A stretch of 64,000 nucleotides of DNA from DAOPXV01 sp035352535 (GTDB lineage: Bacteria; Muiribacteriota; UBA9980). Position numbers and translations under genes: made by a program. The stretch lies in NCBI GenBank assembly GCA_964545075.1, contig CAZJFS010000001.1:53843-117842 (forward strand). The letters are read 5' to 3'. Below the pieces are notes generated by a model. The model ran no database searches. It saw nothing but the letters and a program-made list of their open reading frames with translations, and had not been told where the DNA came from. This document shows positions 1-8,571 of this stretch, piece after piece (the first letter of the stretch is position 1; the number at the start of each line of letters is the position of its first letter).

Positions 1-323
1 GCGGCGGTTTCCCCCTGGAAAGTTTGAGCGGCCAGCGCCATCATGGGCATTTGGCTTTCCGCCCGCACCGGTATCTGCGGCGCCGGGACGCCAGCGCCGG
101 ACGTATCAACTTTATTTTCAGACGCTTTAGGCGGATCAGGCGGCGCGCTCTTATCGTAAATATAAACAAGACCGACGCCGTTATATATGGCCTTTTTGAT
201 CGATTCAGAATTGAGGACATAATCTTTAGGAAAGAGTACCATGCTTGAGTTTTTAGTAAAAAGCGGTTTGCTCAGCTTCATTCCAGGCTCAAGTTTCTCG
301 GTCTGTATCAGCATGTCGCGCAT
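1..323 (-). CDS. Partial HD-GYP-type protein, N-terminus only
   Basis: An open frame on the minus strand starts with ATG at 323-321, has a GGGAGA ribosome site just upstream (about 331-336) and runs off the left edge, so about 107 residues are visible. The first 60 residues have the pattern L-x-P-G-M-x-L-(S)-x-P-(L/I) followed by ...SIKKAIYNGVGLVYIYD, which is how the N-terminal domain in front of many HD-GYP cyclic-di-GMP phosphodiesterases looks. A Pro/Ala-rich linker follows. The catalytic domain would lie outside the window, so the family call is an inference from the N-terminus alone. The frame has no stop and the codon use is like its neighbours. Confidence 0.6.
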   Translation of the reverse strand, partial: MRDMLIQTEKLEPGMKLSKPLFTKNSSMVLFPKDYVLNSESIKKAIYNGVGLVYIYDKSAPPDPPKASENKVDTSGAGVPAPQIPVRAESQMPMMALAAQTFQGETA

Positions 324-484
324 ACTATACTCTCCCTTTTAACTATCTGTGCTTATTATATGTACTTAATCTTACCACAATTTGTTTCAAAATTTCAACG
401 GCATACTTAAATATTGTTATAAGTTTTTTAGGACCCGTCATCACTTCATTAATTCAGATTTTAAGCCAACTAAAACTATCTTAC

Positions 485-514
485 TTGACAAAAAAGTGGT
501 TTAGTATATATAAT
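485..514 (+). promoter_or_regulatory. Sigma-70 promoter for creatininase-like gene
   Basis: TTGACA at 485-490, 18 bp spacer, TATAAT at 509-514. Both hexamers are perfect consensus and the start codon at 550 lies 35 bp downstream. Confidence 0.75.
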
Positions 515-549
515 ATCTCCAAAATTGATGTACATACGGGTGATATTTT

Positions 550-1431
550 TTGAAATTCGATTATTTAAGTTATGACGATATCACATCCATAGATTTCGAT
601 AAAACCTGGCTTTGCCTTCCAGTTGGATCTTACGAGCAGCACGGCCGTCATCTTCCCGTTTCGACCGGAATTATGATCGCGCGTTATCTGTGCGAAAGCG
701 TCTGCGAATCCAACAAGATCGAAAAAAATGAATTAAGTTTTCTGGAAGGCCCGGTGCTTCCATTCGCCACGGCGCCCGCATCCGAAGGCATTGGGTCAGT
801 TCCTCAATTATCGCCTAAAACTTTTTCGGACGGGCTGAGCGAATTGCTCATTCAGTTCGCCGGCGCCGGTTTTAAAAACATTCTTCTGACATCGCACCAT
901 TTCGACCTCAAATTTATAAAATCCGTAATGAACGCGATATCCGCGTGCGAATCTAAATTTCCCGGAATAAACATAATCGAACCGCTTTCGGCGTATTATT
1001 ATTCAGGCGAATATAACAAGACAATCACTGATTTTTTAAAACTCAAAAAATTTTCGGACAGAAAAGAAGACGAAGTCTTCAAAATTTATGAGCATATCGA
1101 TTTTAAAAGCGAGATCCACGCGGACGTTAAAGAAACATCGCTCATGCTCTATCTCCTTCCGCGCGCCGTTAAATCCGAAAAATTGCCTCATTTAAAACCT
1201 TTCATCATAAACCCGACCGCCGAATTTTTAAAGATGAATTTCACATATAAAAACATGAAATCGCCAGACGGCTATATAGGAACGCCCGCGAAAGCCTCGG
1301 TTTATTTCGGCGAGTCTATCTTCAAAATGCTTCGAAACCATCTTTTAAGAATATGCCAGAATATATCGCGCGGCCAGAAATCTGAAATTTCAATTCCGCT
1401 TCACATAAAGGCGATACTTACAGTTATATAA
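550..1431 (+). CDS. Creatininase-family amidohydrolase, altered metal site
   Basis: A 293-residue protein starting with TTG. Residues about 24-40 hold the creatininase signature G-S-x-E-Q-H-G-x-H-L-P, and near residue 200 there is H-A-D-V-K-E-T-S-L-M-L, matching the family's conserved H...E-T-S stretch. Family members are metal-dependent amidohydrolases acting on small cyclic amides (creatinine, or pyrrolopyrimidine and mycofactocin intermediates). Two expected features are changed: the usual L-P-L-G-T-D carries Gly in place of the metal-bridging Asp (L-P-V-S-T-G), and the usual N-G-H-G/Y-x-N is T-S-H-H-F-D. The enzyme may have lost or shifted its activity. It probably shares its transcript with the downstream AlkD-like gene, 13 bp away. 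The substrate cannot be inferred. Confidence 0.75.
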   Translation: MKFDYLSYDDITSIDFDKTWLCLPVGSYEQHGRHLPVSTGIMIARYLCESVCESNKIEKNELSFLEGPVLPFATAPASEGIGSVPQLSPKTFSDGLSELLIQFAGAGFKNILLTSHHFDLKFIKSVMNAISACESKFPGINIIEPLSAYYYSGEYNKTITDFLKLKKFSDRKEDEVFKIYEHIDFKSEIHADVKETSLMLYLLPRAVKSEKLPHLKPFIINPTAEFLKMNFTYKNMKSPDGYIGTPAKASVYFGESIFKMLRNHLLRICQNISRGQKSEISIPLHIKAILTVI

Positions 1432-1444
1432 AGGATTTTCAAAA

Positions 1445-2155
1445 ATGCATATTATAGAAACGATAAAAAAAGAGCTGGCCTCTTATAATGATCGCAAAAG
1501 GGCCGGCGAGCTCGAAAATTTCTTTAAGGCATTTCCGGGCGGCTACGGCGAGGGCGATAAATTCATAGGGATCACGGTGCCGAACCAGCGCAGGACCGCG
1601 AAAAAATTCTTCAGTGAAATAAATTTGAGCGACGCCGAAAAGCTTCTGAATGAACCGTTTCACGAATACCGGCTGACGGCGCTTTTCATGATGGTCTATA
1701 AATTCGAAAAAGCCGGAGAAAAAGAAAAAACGGCGATCGCGAATATGTATTTGAAAAACACAGCGCGCGTTAACAACTGGGACCTCGTGGACTCTTCCGC
1801 CGAAAAAATACTGGGCGCGTATCTTCTGGAGCGGCCAAAAAAAATACTGTACGAACTTGTGCGTTCGAAAGATCTGTGGGAGCAGCGGATCGCCATGATC
1901 GCCTCCTTTAATTTCATAAAAAACAATCAATTTTCCGACGCGTTAAAGTTAGCCGAAATGCTCATCGATCACGAACACGACCTCATACATAAGGCCAGCG
2001 GCTGGATGCTTCGCGAAGTCGGAAACCGCGACTTCGACGCCGAATACGCCTTTCTAAAAAAACATTACGCGAAAATGCCCCGGACGATGCTCAGATACGC
2101 TATCGAAAAATTCGACGAAGGCCTTCGCCAAAGATTTTTAAAAGGCCTTATATAA
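1445..2155 (+). CDS. AlkD-family DNA alkylation repair protein
   Basis: A 236-residue, almost wholly alpha-helical protein with the AlkC/AlkD HEAT-like pattern: V-P-x-x-R near residue 40, N-N-W-D-L-V-D-x-S near residue 113, W-E-Q-R-I-A-M-I-A near 145 and K-A-x-G-W-M-L-R-E-V-G near 180. AlkD enzymes are DNA glycosylases that remove bulky or cationic alkylpurines without base flipping; the Trp and Asp in the N-N-W-D-L-V-D stretch correspond to active-site residues. AAGGA lies upstream of the ATG and the gap from the previous stop is 13 bp, so the two genes are probably one operon. A terminator follows at 2175-2208. Confidence 0.85.
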   Translation: MHIIETIKKELASYNDRKRAGELENFFKAFPGGYGEGDKFIGITVPNQRRTAKKFFSEINLSDAEKLLNEPFHEYRLTALFMMVYKFEKAGEKEKTAIANMYLKNTARVNNWDLVDSSAEKILGAYLLERPKKILYELVRSKDLWEQRIAMIASFNFIKNNQFSDALKLAEMLIDHEHDLIHKASGWMLREVGNRDFDAEYAFLKKHYAKMPRTMLRYAIEKFDEGLRQRFLKGLI

Positions 2156-2174
2156 TAAATATAAATGCCGGAAA

Positions 2175-2208
2175 AAAAGACGGCGAGCATTTACACCCGC
2201 CGTCTTTT
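2175..2208. terminator. Bidirectional rho-independent terminator
   Basis: Stem GACGGCG (2179-2185) pairs with CGCCGTC (2198-2204) and is flanked by A-tract 2172-2178 and TTTT 2205-2208. It sits between convergent genes and can serve both strands. Confidence 0.8.
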
Positions 2209-2235
2209 ACAAAATTGCCCGTTTATTAAAATTTA

Positions 2236-3126
2236 TTATTTGGTCCAGTCATGGCCGGCTGAAGTTTTTATCGTTGAATATAAGAATTGTTTTGGAAAAA
2301 TCGTAACGTGCTTGCCCTTTCCGTTCATATCAAGAGCGACCATTTCTATGCTTATAACGGGCTTGAATAACGTTATAAGGTTCGGGTTGTTTTTATCCTT
2401 GACGGCGACTTTTTCGATAAGTCCGGGAAACGTTTCGGCTATCGTTTTAAACATAGTGCATCCGTTGCCATAAGCAGTCGCGGTCATTTTAGCAAGTATC
2501 GCGTCGCATTTTTCGAAATCGTCGGTTATAACTCTTTCTTCGGTGACGTTAACGCCGTTTAAGATCGAACTGACGTTAATGCTGACTCTTAATGAAACCT
2601 TATTCAAAGGTTTTGCCTTGAAAAAAAAGTTTATCATATTGTTGTTGTCGCAATAAACCATGGTATCTTTTTTTACCTTGATAACGTAGCCGTTTTTAAC
2701 GACGGCGAGATCCCTGAACGAATGATACAGACGCAGATCGATACGGTTAATTTTTTGAAAAGTCATGAGGTTTGGATACACGCATGAAAAGTGGTCGGAT
2801 TTAATAAAATGGTATAAAATCTCTTCGACGTCTGAAGGCGTGTGAGGTTCGGCGACGCAATAAAAATATTTATTTTCAGCGACGGGACTCCAGGGCGAGC
2901 CGTCATCGCGCGTGGGATAGAGGGTATATGACGGTTTCATGCCGGAAAATCCCAGCGAACTTGCGGGAGCAAAAGCGGGTTCGGCGGATTCTCCGCCGGC
3001 GTTGACTCCCATTAAAGCCTTAGTTTTCAAAAAATCTTCCCTGTCGGTTTCGGGGCTGGCATAAGAAAAATTTGTAATACCCGCCAGCATAACTATCAGT
3101 AAAGCCATAATCACTTTTTTCAACAT
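2236..3126 (-). CDS. Secreted protein of unknown function (paralogue A)
   Basis: A 296-residue protein with a clear Sec signal peptide (M-L-K-K, then a hydrophobic run ending near Y-A-S at residue 24), so it should be exported. No known domain is recognised. Its C-terminal half matches that of the next gene on this strand (3381-4202): both have K-P-L-x-K-V-S-L-R-V-S, then T-M-F-K-T-I-A-x-x-F-P-G-L, then M-N-G-K-x-K-H-V-T. The middle is less alike, and the Pro-rich linker of the other copy is missing here. The pair looks like a tandem duplication. GAAGGAGT precedes the ATG. Function unknown. Confidence 0.8.
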   Translation of the reverse strand: MLKKVIMALLIVMLAGITNFSYASPETDREDFLKTKALMGVNAGGESAEPAFAPASSLGFSGMKPSYTLYPTRDDGSPWSPVAENKYFYCVAEPHTPSDVEEILYHFIKSDHFSCVYPNLMTFQKINRIDLRLYHSFRDLAVVKNGYVIKVKKDTMVYCDNNNMINFFFKAKPLNKVSLRVSINVSSILNGVNVTEERVITDDFEKCDAILAKMTATAYGNGCTMFKTIAETFPGLIEKVAVKDKNNPNLITLFKPVISIEMVALDMNGKGKHVTIFPKQFLYSTIKTSAGHDWTK

Positions 3127-3261
3127 TTTTTACTCCTTCTAAAATAGTTTTTAACGTTAATTTGTTGTCTTCGCTTTTTAAGTTTTGGTTTAAACTGTTT
3201 TTATAGATATATCTTTTGAAACTCCGTTTTGTTTGCTTTTTTATTTTTAATTGCAATATAC

Positions 3262-3300
3262 AAAAGGGCTGTTTACAAAATATTCTGTAACAGCCCTTTT
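3262..3300. terminator. Stem-loop terminator between paralogues
   Basis: AAAAGGGCTGTT (3262-3273) pairs with AACAGCCCTTTT (3289-3300). It lies downstream of the 3381-4202 gene (minus strand) and upstream of the second paralogue. Confidence 0.75.
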
Positions 3301-3380
3301 TATTTTATATGAACCGGTTAAGCAAAAAATTCAACTCATGATAAACGACGATTATAAATCGATCACGCGCGTCACGCCGA

Positions 3381-4202
3381 TTATTTTCCCCACTGATAGC
3401 TATCGTCATGTTTTATGGTCTTATAAGCGAACTGCTGATAGAACATCGTAACGTGCTTATCTTTTCCGTTCATATTCAGAGCGGTCAATTCGATGGTTAC
3501 GATAGGATTGAATAGCATTTTGCGTTTTTTACCAAGGCCCATGTATTCGTTGATTTTTACCGTTACCTTATCGAGAAGGCCGGGGAACGCTTTAGCTATC
3601 GTTTTAAACATAGTATTGTTTCTTCCGTAAGGCGTTTTGAGCATGGCGGTGAGTATCTCTTCATTGGGTTCGAATTCATTCTTAAGAGCGCCTTCGGCTG
3701 AATTATTTACGTTATGCGCAAGCGAACTTACGGACACGCTGACTCTAAGTGAAACTTTTCTGAGAGGCTTCGCGCTGTAGAGTTTACGGAGCTGTTCGAT
3801 AAAATACGTATCTTTAGGATTTACTTTTACGAGAACGCCGAGTCTTTTGAAAACCATGAGCTGGTTGAACGAACGATAAACGCTCATCGGCGCGTTATAT
3901 TTAGCGCAAAGAGTCTCGAGATTTTTTATCTGGTCGTTAGCGATAACGCAATAGTATTGGCTGACCTTGGTATCGATAGGAGCGGACGGATCTTCCGGAG
4001 TCGGTATCGAGGGAGCCGTCGGAGTGCCGTTCGGAGCCTGGTCGGCGGGAGCGGGATCTTCTTCCGCCGGAGCTTCGCCGGCTTTATCCATAAGAACCTG
4101 AGTCTTTTTAAGCTGCGATTCGTCTTTTTTATTCATCGCAAATGCTGATGTTACGGAAAGGATCATTGAAATAACCACTAACGCAACCAATAATTTTTTC
4201 AT
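3381..4202 (-). CDS. Secreted protein of unknown function (paralogue B)
   Basis: A 273-residue protein with signal peptide (M-K-K-L-L-V-A-L-V-V..., likely cut after A-F-A near residue 22), followed by a Pro/Ala/Glu-rich spacer (about 42-78) and a conserved C-terminal region shared with the gene at 2236-3126. The linker suggests a globular domain held away from the export signal. A GGAGG ribosome site precedes the ATG and a strong promoter lies at 4234-4262. A terminator at 3262-3300 separates the two paralogues, so they are transcribed at least partly independently. No family is recognised. Confidence 0.8.
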   Translation of the reverse strand: MKKLLVALVVISMILSVTSAFAMNKKDESQLKKTQVLMDKAGEAPAEEDPAPADQAPNGTPTAPSIPTPEDPSAPIDTKVSQYYCVIANDQIKNLETLCAKYNAPMSVYRSFNQLMVFKRLGVLVKVNPKDTYFIEQLRKLYSAKPLRKVSLRVSVSVSSLAHNVNNSAEGALKNEFEPNEEILTAMLKTPYGRNNTMFKTIAKAFPGLLDKVTVKINEYMGLGKKRKMLFNPIVTIELTALNMNGKDKHVTMFYQQFAYKTIKHDDSYQWGK

Positions 4203-4233
4203 TGAATTCCTCCATTATTTTTTTGTTTCAATA

Positions 4234-4262
4234 ATTATACTAAAAAAATATTATTTTGTAAA
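4234..4262 (-). promoter_or_regulatory. Sigma-70 promoter for secreted paralogue B
   Basis: On the minus strand, TTTACA (4262-4257), 17 bp spacer, TATAAT (4239-4234), 31 bp upstream of the ATG. Confidence 0.7.
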
Positions 4263-4304
4263 GTAACGTTTATTCAGAATGTTTTTAGTTGAACGCAAAA
4301 TAAG

Positions 4305-4333
4305 TTGAAATTATTTCATTATTCTGTTATTAT
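4305..4333 (+). promoter_or_regulatory. Promoter placed for a leaderless transcript
   Basis: TTGAAA (4305-4310), 17 bp spacer, TATTAT (4328-4333). The ATG at 4344 lies 11 bp after the -10 box, leaving almost no 5' leader and no visible Shine-Dalgarno site. Confidence 0.55.
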
Positions 4334-4343
4334 ACATTCTATT

Positions 4344-5117
4344 ATGAAAAATAAAAAACCAGACTTAAAGTATAACTCAAATGAAGGTCTTTGCGCGCTG
4401 TACCGCGCACTGTCAAAAATGTCGTTCTGCTCGCGCAACGCGGCTAAAGAATTAGTATTGTCGGGCGTCGTCACGGTCAACGGCAAAAAAATAACGAATC
4501 TGATGCATCCCGTCAACGTAAAAATAGACAAGATCGAGGTCAACGGAGACTCGGTAAAAGCGAAGCCACATAAATATTACGCGATCAATAAACCCGTCGG
4601 ATACGAAACCACGAAAGCCAAACCCGGCGCGGCTAAAACGAAAAAAACCGTTTACGATCTTATTTACAATTCGATCGAAAACAACCTCAATCCCGCCGGC
4701 CGGCTGGATAAAGACTCCCACGGCCTGATCATCATGACCAACGACAATGATTTTTTAAACGCGATCTCAGGCAGCGAACACGGAATAACTAAGTGTTACC
4801 TCGTTAAGACGAACGCCGAACTCACCGAAAGCCAGCTTAACCATTTCAAGACCGGCGTACCGGTGGAAAAAGACAACGGCGATATGGAAACGACCATGCC
4901 GTGCGTAATAAAACTTGTCGAAGCGAATACTTACGACGTCCACCTCAAACAGGGAATAAAAAGACAGATCAGAAAAATGTTCGCATACTTCAAAATCAAA
5001 GTCATCGATCTCTTCAGATATCGCATCGGAAAACTCGAAATCGGAAATCTTGGCGAAGGCGGTTCGGAAAAAATAGAGCCTGAAGCAGTCACGGGAAAAA
5101 AGACTTTAAAATTATAA
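4344..5117 (+). CDS. RsuA/RluB-type 16S/23S pseudouridine synthase
   Basis: From ATG 4344 the protein has 257 residues. An S4 RNA-binding domain comes first (about residues 17-70: L-S-K-M-S-F-C-S-R-N-A-A-K-E-L-V...V-T-V-N-G-K), then the catalytic domain with the family signature G-R-L-D-K-D-S-x-G-L near residue 130, where the Asp is the catalytic nucleophile, and K-R-Q-I-R-K-M-F near 205. Such enzymes isomerise one uridine in rRNA. A TTG at 4305 would lengthen the frame, but it coincides with the -35 box, so ATG 4344 was chosen. Which rRNA site is modified cannot be decided. Confidence 0.85.
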   Translation: MKNKKPDLKYNSNEGLCALYRALSKMSFCSRNAAKELVLSGVVTVNGKKITNLMHPVNVKIDKIEVNGDSVKAKPHKYYAINKPVGYETTKAKPGAAKTKKTVYDLIYNSIENNLNPAGRLDKDSHGLIIMTNDNDFLNAISGSEHGITKCYLVKTNAELTESQLNHFKTGVPVEKDNGDMETTMPCVIKLVEANTYDVHLKQGIKRQIRKMFAYFKIKVIDLFRYRIGKLEIGNLGEGGSEKIEPEAVTGKKTLKL

Positions 5118-5130
5118 ATATAACTTGCGT

Positions 5131-5160
5131 AATTAAAAAACAATTCAGTGTTTTTTAATT
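5131..5160 (+). terminator. A/T-only stem-loop after pseudouridine synthase
   Basis: A perfect 12-bp inverted repeat (5131-5142 with 5149-5160, 6-nt loop), entirely A/T apart from one pair. It may be a weak terminator. Confidence 0.4.
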
Positions 5161-5274
5161 CATCATTTTTATTTTTTGTTTACATTTTTAAACAGTGGCG
5201 AACATTTTCAAAAGGTTCATATTTTTATGATTAAGTTATTAAACCATTCAATTAAGTTGGATTCCAATTATGAC

Positions 5275-5302
5275 TTGATCATTTTTATTTACACGGCATA
5301 AT
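5275..5302 (+). promoter_or_regulatory. Probable promoter for DUF4912/GH57 pair
   Basis: TTGATC (5275-5280), 16 bp spacer, CATAAT (5297-5302). Less close to consensus than others in the window. The gap from 5118 to 5379 is otherwise A/T-rich and holds no gene. Confidence 0.45.
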
Positions 5303-5353
5303 AATTGCTTTTTGTTAAAGTGATATTATCGCAAAAATAAATCGGAATGAATT

Positions 5354-5370
5354 AACCTGGCGAGGAGGTT
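5354..5370 (+). promoter_or_regulatory. Shine-Dalgarno site inside a small hairpin
   Basis: AACCT (5354-5358) can pair with AGGTT (5366-5370), and the second arm overlaps the strong site GAGGAGG (5362-5368) that serves ATG 5380. The stem is short, so any effect on translation is speculative. Confidence 0.3.
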
Positions 5371-5379
5371 CTAGCAGAA

Positions 5380-6774
5380 ATGATTAAAAAGAAAGCTTCA
5401 GACGCGGTTGAAGAACCAGTGAAAAAAACTGGCGCGGCTAAAAAAGCGGTGAAAAAATCACCTGTAAAAGCCGCACAAGAAAATAAAGCAGAAAAGACGG
5501 CGAAACCTGCGAAAGCCGTGAAAGCCGAGAAAATCGTGAAAATTGAAAAAACGGAAAAAGCCACAAAAACTGAAAAACCTTTGCAAACCAAGAAAATCGT
5601 CAATAATGAAAAAAGCATAAAAGCTGAAAAAAACGAAACCAAAACGAAGACGGTATCGACGGACAAAAAGCCATCGGCTAAAACCTCGAAAGGCCATAAC
5701 AGGCCGACGGGAAAAAATAAAGGAAACTCCGAAAAAGCGAAAAAAACCGCTGGAACGGCGAAAGCCGCGGTCGCTAAAGAAATTTCAAAGACGGCTAAAA
5801 CTTCAACCGGAAAAAAAGAAGAGGATAAAAGCGCGGCACGCGCGTCAGAAACGACCTCCGTCACTTCATCACAGGTTGAAAATTTATACGGACGCCACTA
5901 CATAATCGACACCGCTCAGGAGCTTCCAAAATCATACGGAAAAGACCGCCTCACCGTGCTTGTACGCGATCCCGAATGGATATACGCTTTCTGGGATGTA
6001 TCCGATAAAAAAGTCGACGAGGTCAAAGGCATCGTCGGATCGAAAGATTTTGAAAATTCGAAAAGGGTTCTCAGATTGCATAACGTCGATGAGAATGGAA
6101 AACCCGTCGAAGGCCCGCTGGATATAGAACTCACAAAAACGGCGAGTTCATGGTATATAAACGTCAAGCCTAATTTTTCATACTCCGTCGAATACGGCTA
6201 TAAAACGCCGGCCGGAAAATTCGTAAGCGTCGTAAAGTCTAATCCAGTGGACGCGCCCAGTCATAAAATATCCGACGTCAAAGACGAAAAATGGATGGTA
6301 AAAGACGGCGAATTCAAGAAATTATATGAGCTTTCGGGCGGAGCGAAGATAGGCATGAGCTCGGCCGATATAATGCAGGCAATGGCGCGCGGCATGAAGA
6401 TGGAAGAGCTTTCCGAACTCGCGTCCGCCGGAATATCTTCGGCGCAGGGGCTTTCATCGGAATCGCTTTCGTCTCAGGTAATGGCCGAACGCTCGATAAC
6501 CGAAGAAGAAAAGAAAAAACAGAGAAAATTCTGGATGGTTTTAAACACCGAACTCATAGTTTACGGCGCGACCGAACCCGACGCGAGCGTTACGATAATG
6601 GGGCAACCGATAAAACTCCGCGAAGACGGAACGTTCTCAATCCGAATGGCGCTGCCGGACACCGATATCGATATTCCCGTAAAAGGCATTTCAAACGACA
6701 GGATAGATGAGATAACCATCACTCCGTGCGTTCACAAACACACCGAATACGATAAAAAGGAGAACGCCGAATAA
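5380..6774 (+). CDS. DUF4912 protein with long Lys/Ala-rich N-terminus
   Basis: A 464-residue protein. The first 160 residues are a low-complexity, strongly basic tract built from Lys, Ala, Thr and Glu (repeats such as K-A-E-K and K-T-E-K), likely unstructured and possibly binding nucleic acid or another polyanion. A DUF4912 domain begins near residue 168 with Y-G-x-x-x-I, then L-x-V-L-V-R-D-P-x-W-x-Y-A-F-W-D-V-S near 200. A further segment near 380-450 resembles a small beta domain (...G-A-T-E-P-D-A-S-V-T-I-M-G...). The stop overlaps the start of the GH57 gene by one base (TAATG), which indicates translational coupling. DUF4912 is often found beside GH57 proteins; a role in glucan handling is an inference. 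Confidence 0.8.
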   Translation: MIKKKASDAVEEPVKKTGAAKKAVKKSPVKAAQENKAEKTAKPAKAVKAEKIVKIEKTEKATKTEKPLQTKKIVNNEKSIKAEKNETKTKTVSTDKKPSAKTSKGHNRPTGKNKGNSEKAKKTAGTAKAAVAKEISKTAKTSTGKKEEDKSAARASETTSVTSSQVENLYGRHYIIDTAQELPKSYGKDRLTVLVRDPEWIYAFWDVSDKKVDEVKGIVGSKDFENSKRVLRLHNVDENGKPVEGPLDIELTKTASSWYINVKPNFSYSVEYGYKTPAGKFVSVVKSNPVDAPSHKISDVKDEKWMVKDGEFKKLYELSGGAKIGMSSADIMQAMARGMKMEELSELASAGISSAQGLSSESLSSQVMAERSITEEEKKKQRKFWMVLNTELIVYGATEPDASVTIMGQPIKLREDGTFSIRMALPDTDIDIPVKGISNDRIDEITITPCVHKHTEYDKKENAE

Positions 6775-8363
6775 TGGAAAAAGGCTATATAACGATGGTG
6801 CTGCACGCGCATCTGCCATATGTGCGCCACCCGGAATATAAGTATTTTCTCGAGGAAAACTGGCTTTTCGAAGCCATAAATGAAACATATCTCCCATTGC
6901 TTCACGCTTTCGAGAGAATGGCGCACGACCGCGTTAACTTCAAACTGACGATGTCTCTGACGCCCACGCTTCTGGCGATGCTTTCCGACCCGCTGCTGCA
7001 GGAACGTTATGTGAAACACTTAGACGCCCTCATCGAACTCGCGGAAAAAGAGGTCGTAAGGACCAGGCTCATGCCCGATCTGAACAAGGTCGCCGTCATG
7101 TACCTCGATAAGTTCATATTGAACAGGAAAACCTTCGTCAATCAATACAACAACAACATAATCGAAGGCTTTAAAAAATTCCACTACAGCGGAAACCTCG
7201 AGATCATAACTTGCTGCGCCACGCACGGCTTCCTTCCGCTCATGTCGGTGAACGAACGCGCGGTCGAGGCCCAGATAAAAATCGCCGTCGATTCCCACAT
7301 CCGCCACATCGGAAAAGCACCCAAAGGCATATGGCTCGCCGAATGCGGATATTTTCCGGGTCACGACAAAGTCCTTAAAAAATACGGAATCCAATATTTC
7401 TTCACCGATACGCACGGCATCCTTCACGGCTCGCCGCGACCTAAATATGGCGTTTTCGCGCCGGTTTTCTGCGATTCTGGCGTGGCCGCTTTCGGACGCG
7501 ACATCGAATCGTCAAGATCGGTATGGAGCGCGAACGAAGGATATCCGGGCGATTACAACTATCGCGAATTTTATCGCGACGTCGGATATGACCTCGACCT
7601 GGACTACATAAGGCCGTACATCCACCCCGACGGCATCAGGATAAACACCGGCATCAAATATTATAAAATAACAGGGAAAACCCAGGAAAAACAGGTTTAT
7701 GACCCTGAAAAAGCCCTCCACATGGCGCGCGAACACGCAGCAAACTTCCACTTCAACCGCGTGAAACAGGTCGAGCACTTAAATCAGTATATGGACAGAA
7801 AGCCGCTCGTCGTTTCACCTTATGACGCCGAGCTTTTCGGGCACTGGTGGTACGAGGGACCGAGTTTCGTCGAGCAATTCCTGCGCATGTCGTGCGACAG
7901 CAGAAGCGCCATAAAAGCCATAACGCCGCCGGAATACCTCGAAATGTATCCTAAAAACCAGATTGTAACGCCGTCCTTCAGCTCATGGGGCCACAAGGGC
8001 TACAGCGAAGTATGGCTTTCGCCCTCGAACGATTGGATATATCCGCATCTGATAGAAATATCCGAGCGCATGGTTGAGCTCGCGACGCATTATCAAAATC
8101 AAAGCTCCGACCTTCTGGTCAACCGCGCGCTCGCTCAGGCCGCGAGAGAGCTTCTGCTCGCTCAAAGCTCGGACTGGGCCTTCATCATAAGAAATAACAC
8201 GACCGTCGAGTATGCCGAAAAGCGCACGAAGGACCATGTGAACCGGTTCAATTCGCTGTACGAACAGATAAAGGACCGCCGTATAAACCCTGAGTTCCTG
8301 CAAGCGCTCGAATATCACGACAACATATTCCCCGACATAGATTACAGGATCTATGCCGTATAA
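6774..8363 (+). CDS. GH57 alpha-glucan branching-type enzyme (DUF1957)
   Basis: A 529-residue GH57 protein. It starts with L-H-A-H-L-P-Y-V-R-H near residue 10, typical of the GH57 (beta/alpha)7 barrel, and has W-L-A-E-C-G-Y near residue 185, whose Glu is the expected catalytic nucleophile, and S-P-Y-D-A-E-L-F-G-H-W-W near residue 345, whose first Asp is the expected acid/base. These are the marks of the 1,4-alpha-glucan branching subgroup, which makes alpha-1,6 branches in glycogen-like polymers. The length is normal for that group. No glycogen synthase or phosphorylase lies nearby, so the physiological partner must be elsewhere. Confidence 0.88.
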   Translation: MEKGYITMVLHAHLPYVRHPEYKYFLEENWLFEAINETYLPLLHAFERMAHDRVNFKLTMSLTPTLLAMLSDPLLQERYVKHLDALIELAEKEVVRTRLMPDLNKVAVMYLDKFILNRKTFVNQYNNNIIEGFKKFHYSGNLEIITCCATHGFLPLMSVNERAVEAQIKIAVDSHIRHIGKAPKGIWLAECGYFPGHDKVLKKYGIQYFFTDTHGILHGSPRPKYGVFAPVFCDSGVAAFGRDIESSRSVWSANEGYPGDYNYREFYRDVGYDLDLDYIRPYIHPDGIRINTGIKYYKITGKTQEKQVYDPEKALHMAREHAANFHFNRVKQVEHLNQYMDRKPLVVSPYDAELFGHWWYEGPSFVEQFLRMSCDSRSAIKAITPPEYLEMYPKNQIVTPSFSSWGHKGYSEVWLSPSNDWIYPHLIEISERMVELATHYQNQSSDLLVNRALAQAARELLLAQSSDWAFIIRNNTTVEYAEKRTKDHVNRFNSLYEQIKDRRINPEFLQALEYHDNIFPDIDYRIYAV

Positions 8364-8424
8364 CTTTGAACCGATAATTCCAATAAAATAATAGCGGCGG
8401 ATAATAAGAAAAACAAAAATAAGA

Positions 8425-8468
8425 TTTAAAAGAGCTGTTTGAATCAATTTTAAGCGGCTCTTTTTAAA
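8425..8468 (+). terminator. Rho-independent terminator after GH57 gene
   Basis: AAAAGAGC (8428-8435) pairs with GCTCTTTT (8457-8464), extended by TTT/AAA across a one-base bulge, with a T-run at 8461-8465. Confidence 0.75.
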
Positions 8469-8571
8469 TTAATGGCCGAGGTAAAACTTATCAGCAATGT
8501 GATATATTTTTACCGTTAAATTCATGGAAAAAATCCGAACCCATAAAATAAATTATAATGTGGAGGCCGTC

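Noticed and set aside
4305..4343. TTG start of the pseudouridine synthase at 4305
   Set aside because: The TTG is part of a TTGAAA -35 box with a well-spaced -10 box; ATG 4344 is preferred.
5352..5864. Minus-strand frame of 170 codons rich in Phe, Ala and Val
   Set aside because: It mirrors the Lys/Ala-rich N-terminus of the DUF4912 gene; low-complexity AAA/GCG codons give Phe/Arg-rich shadows on the other strand.
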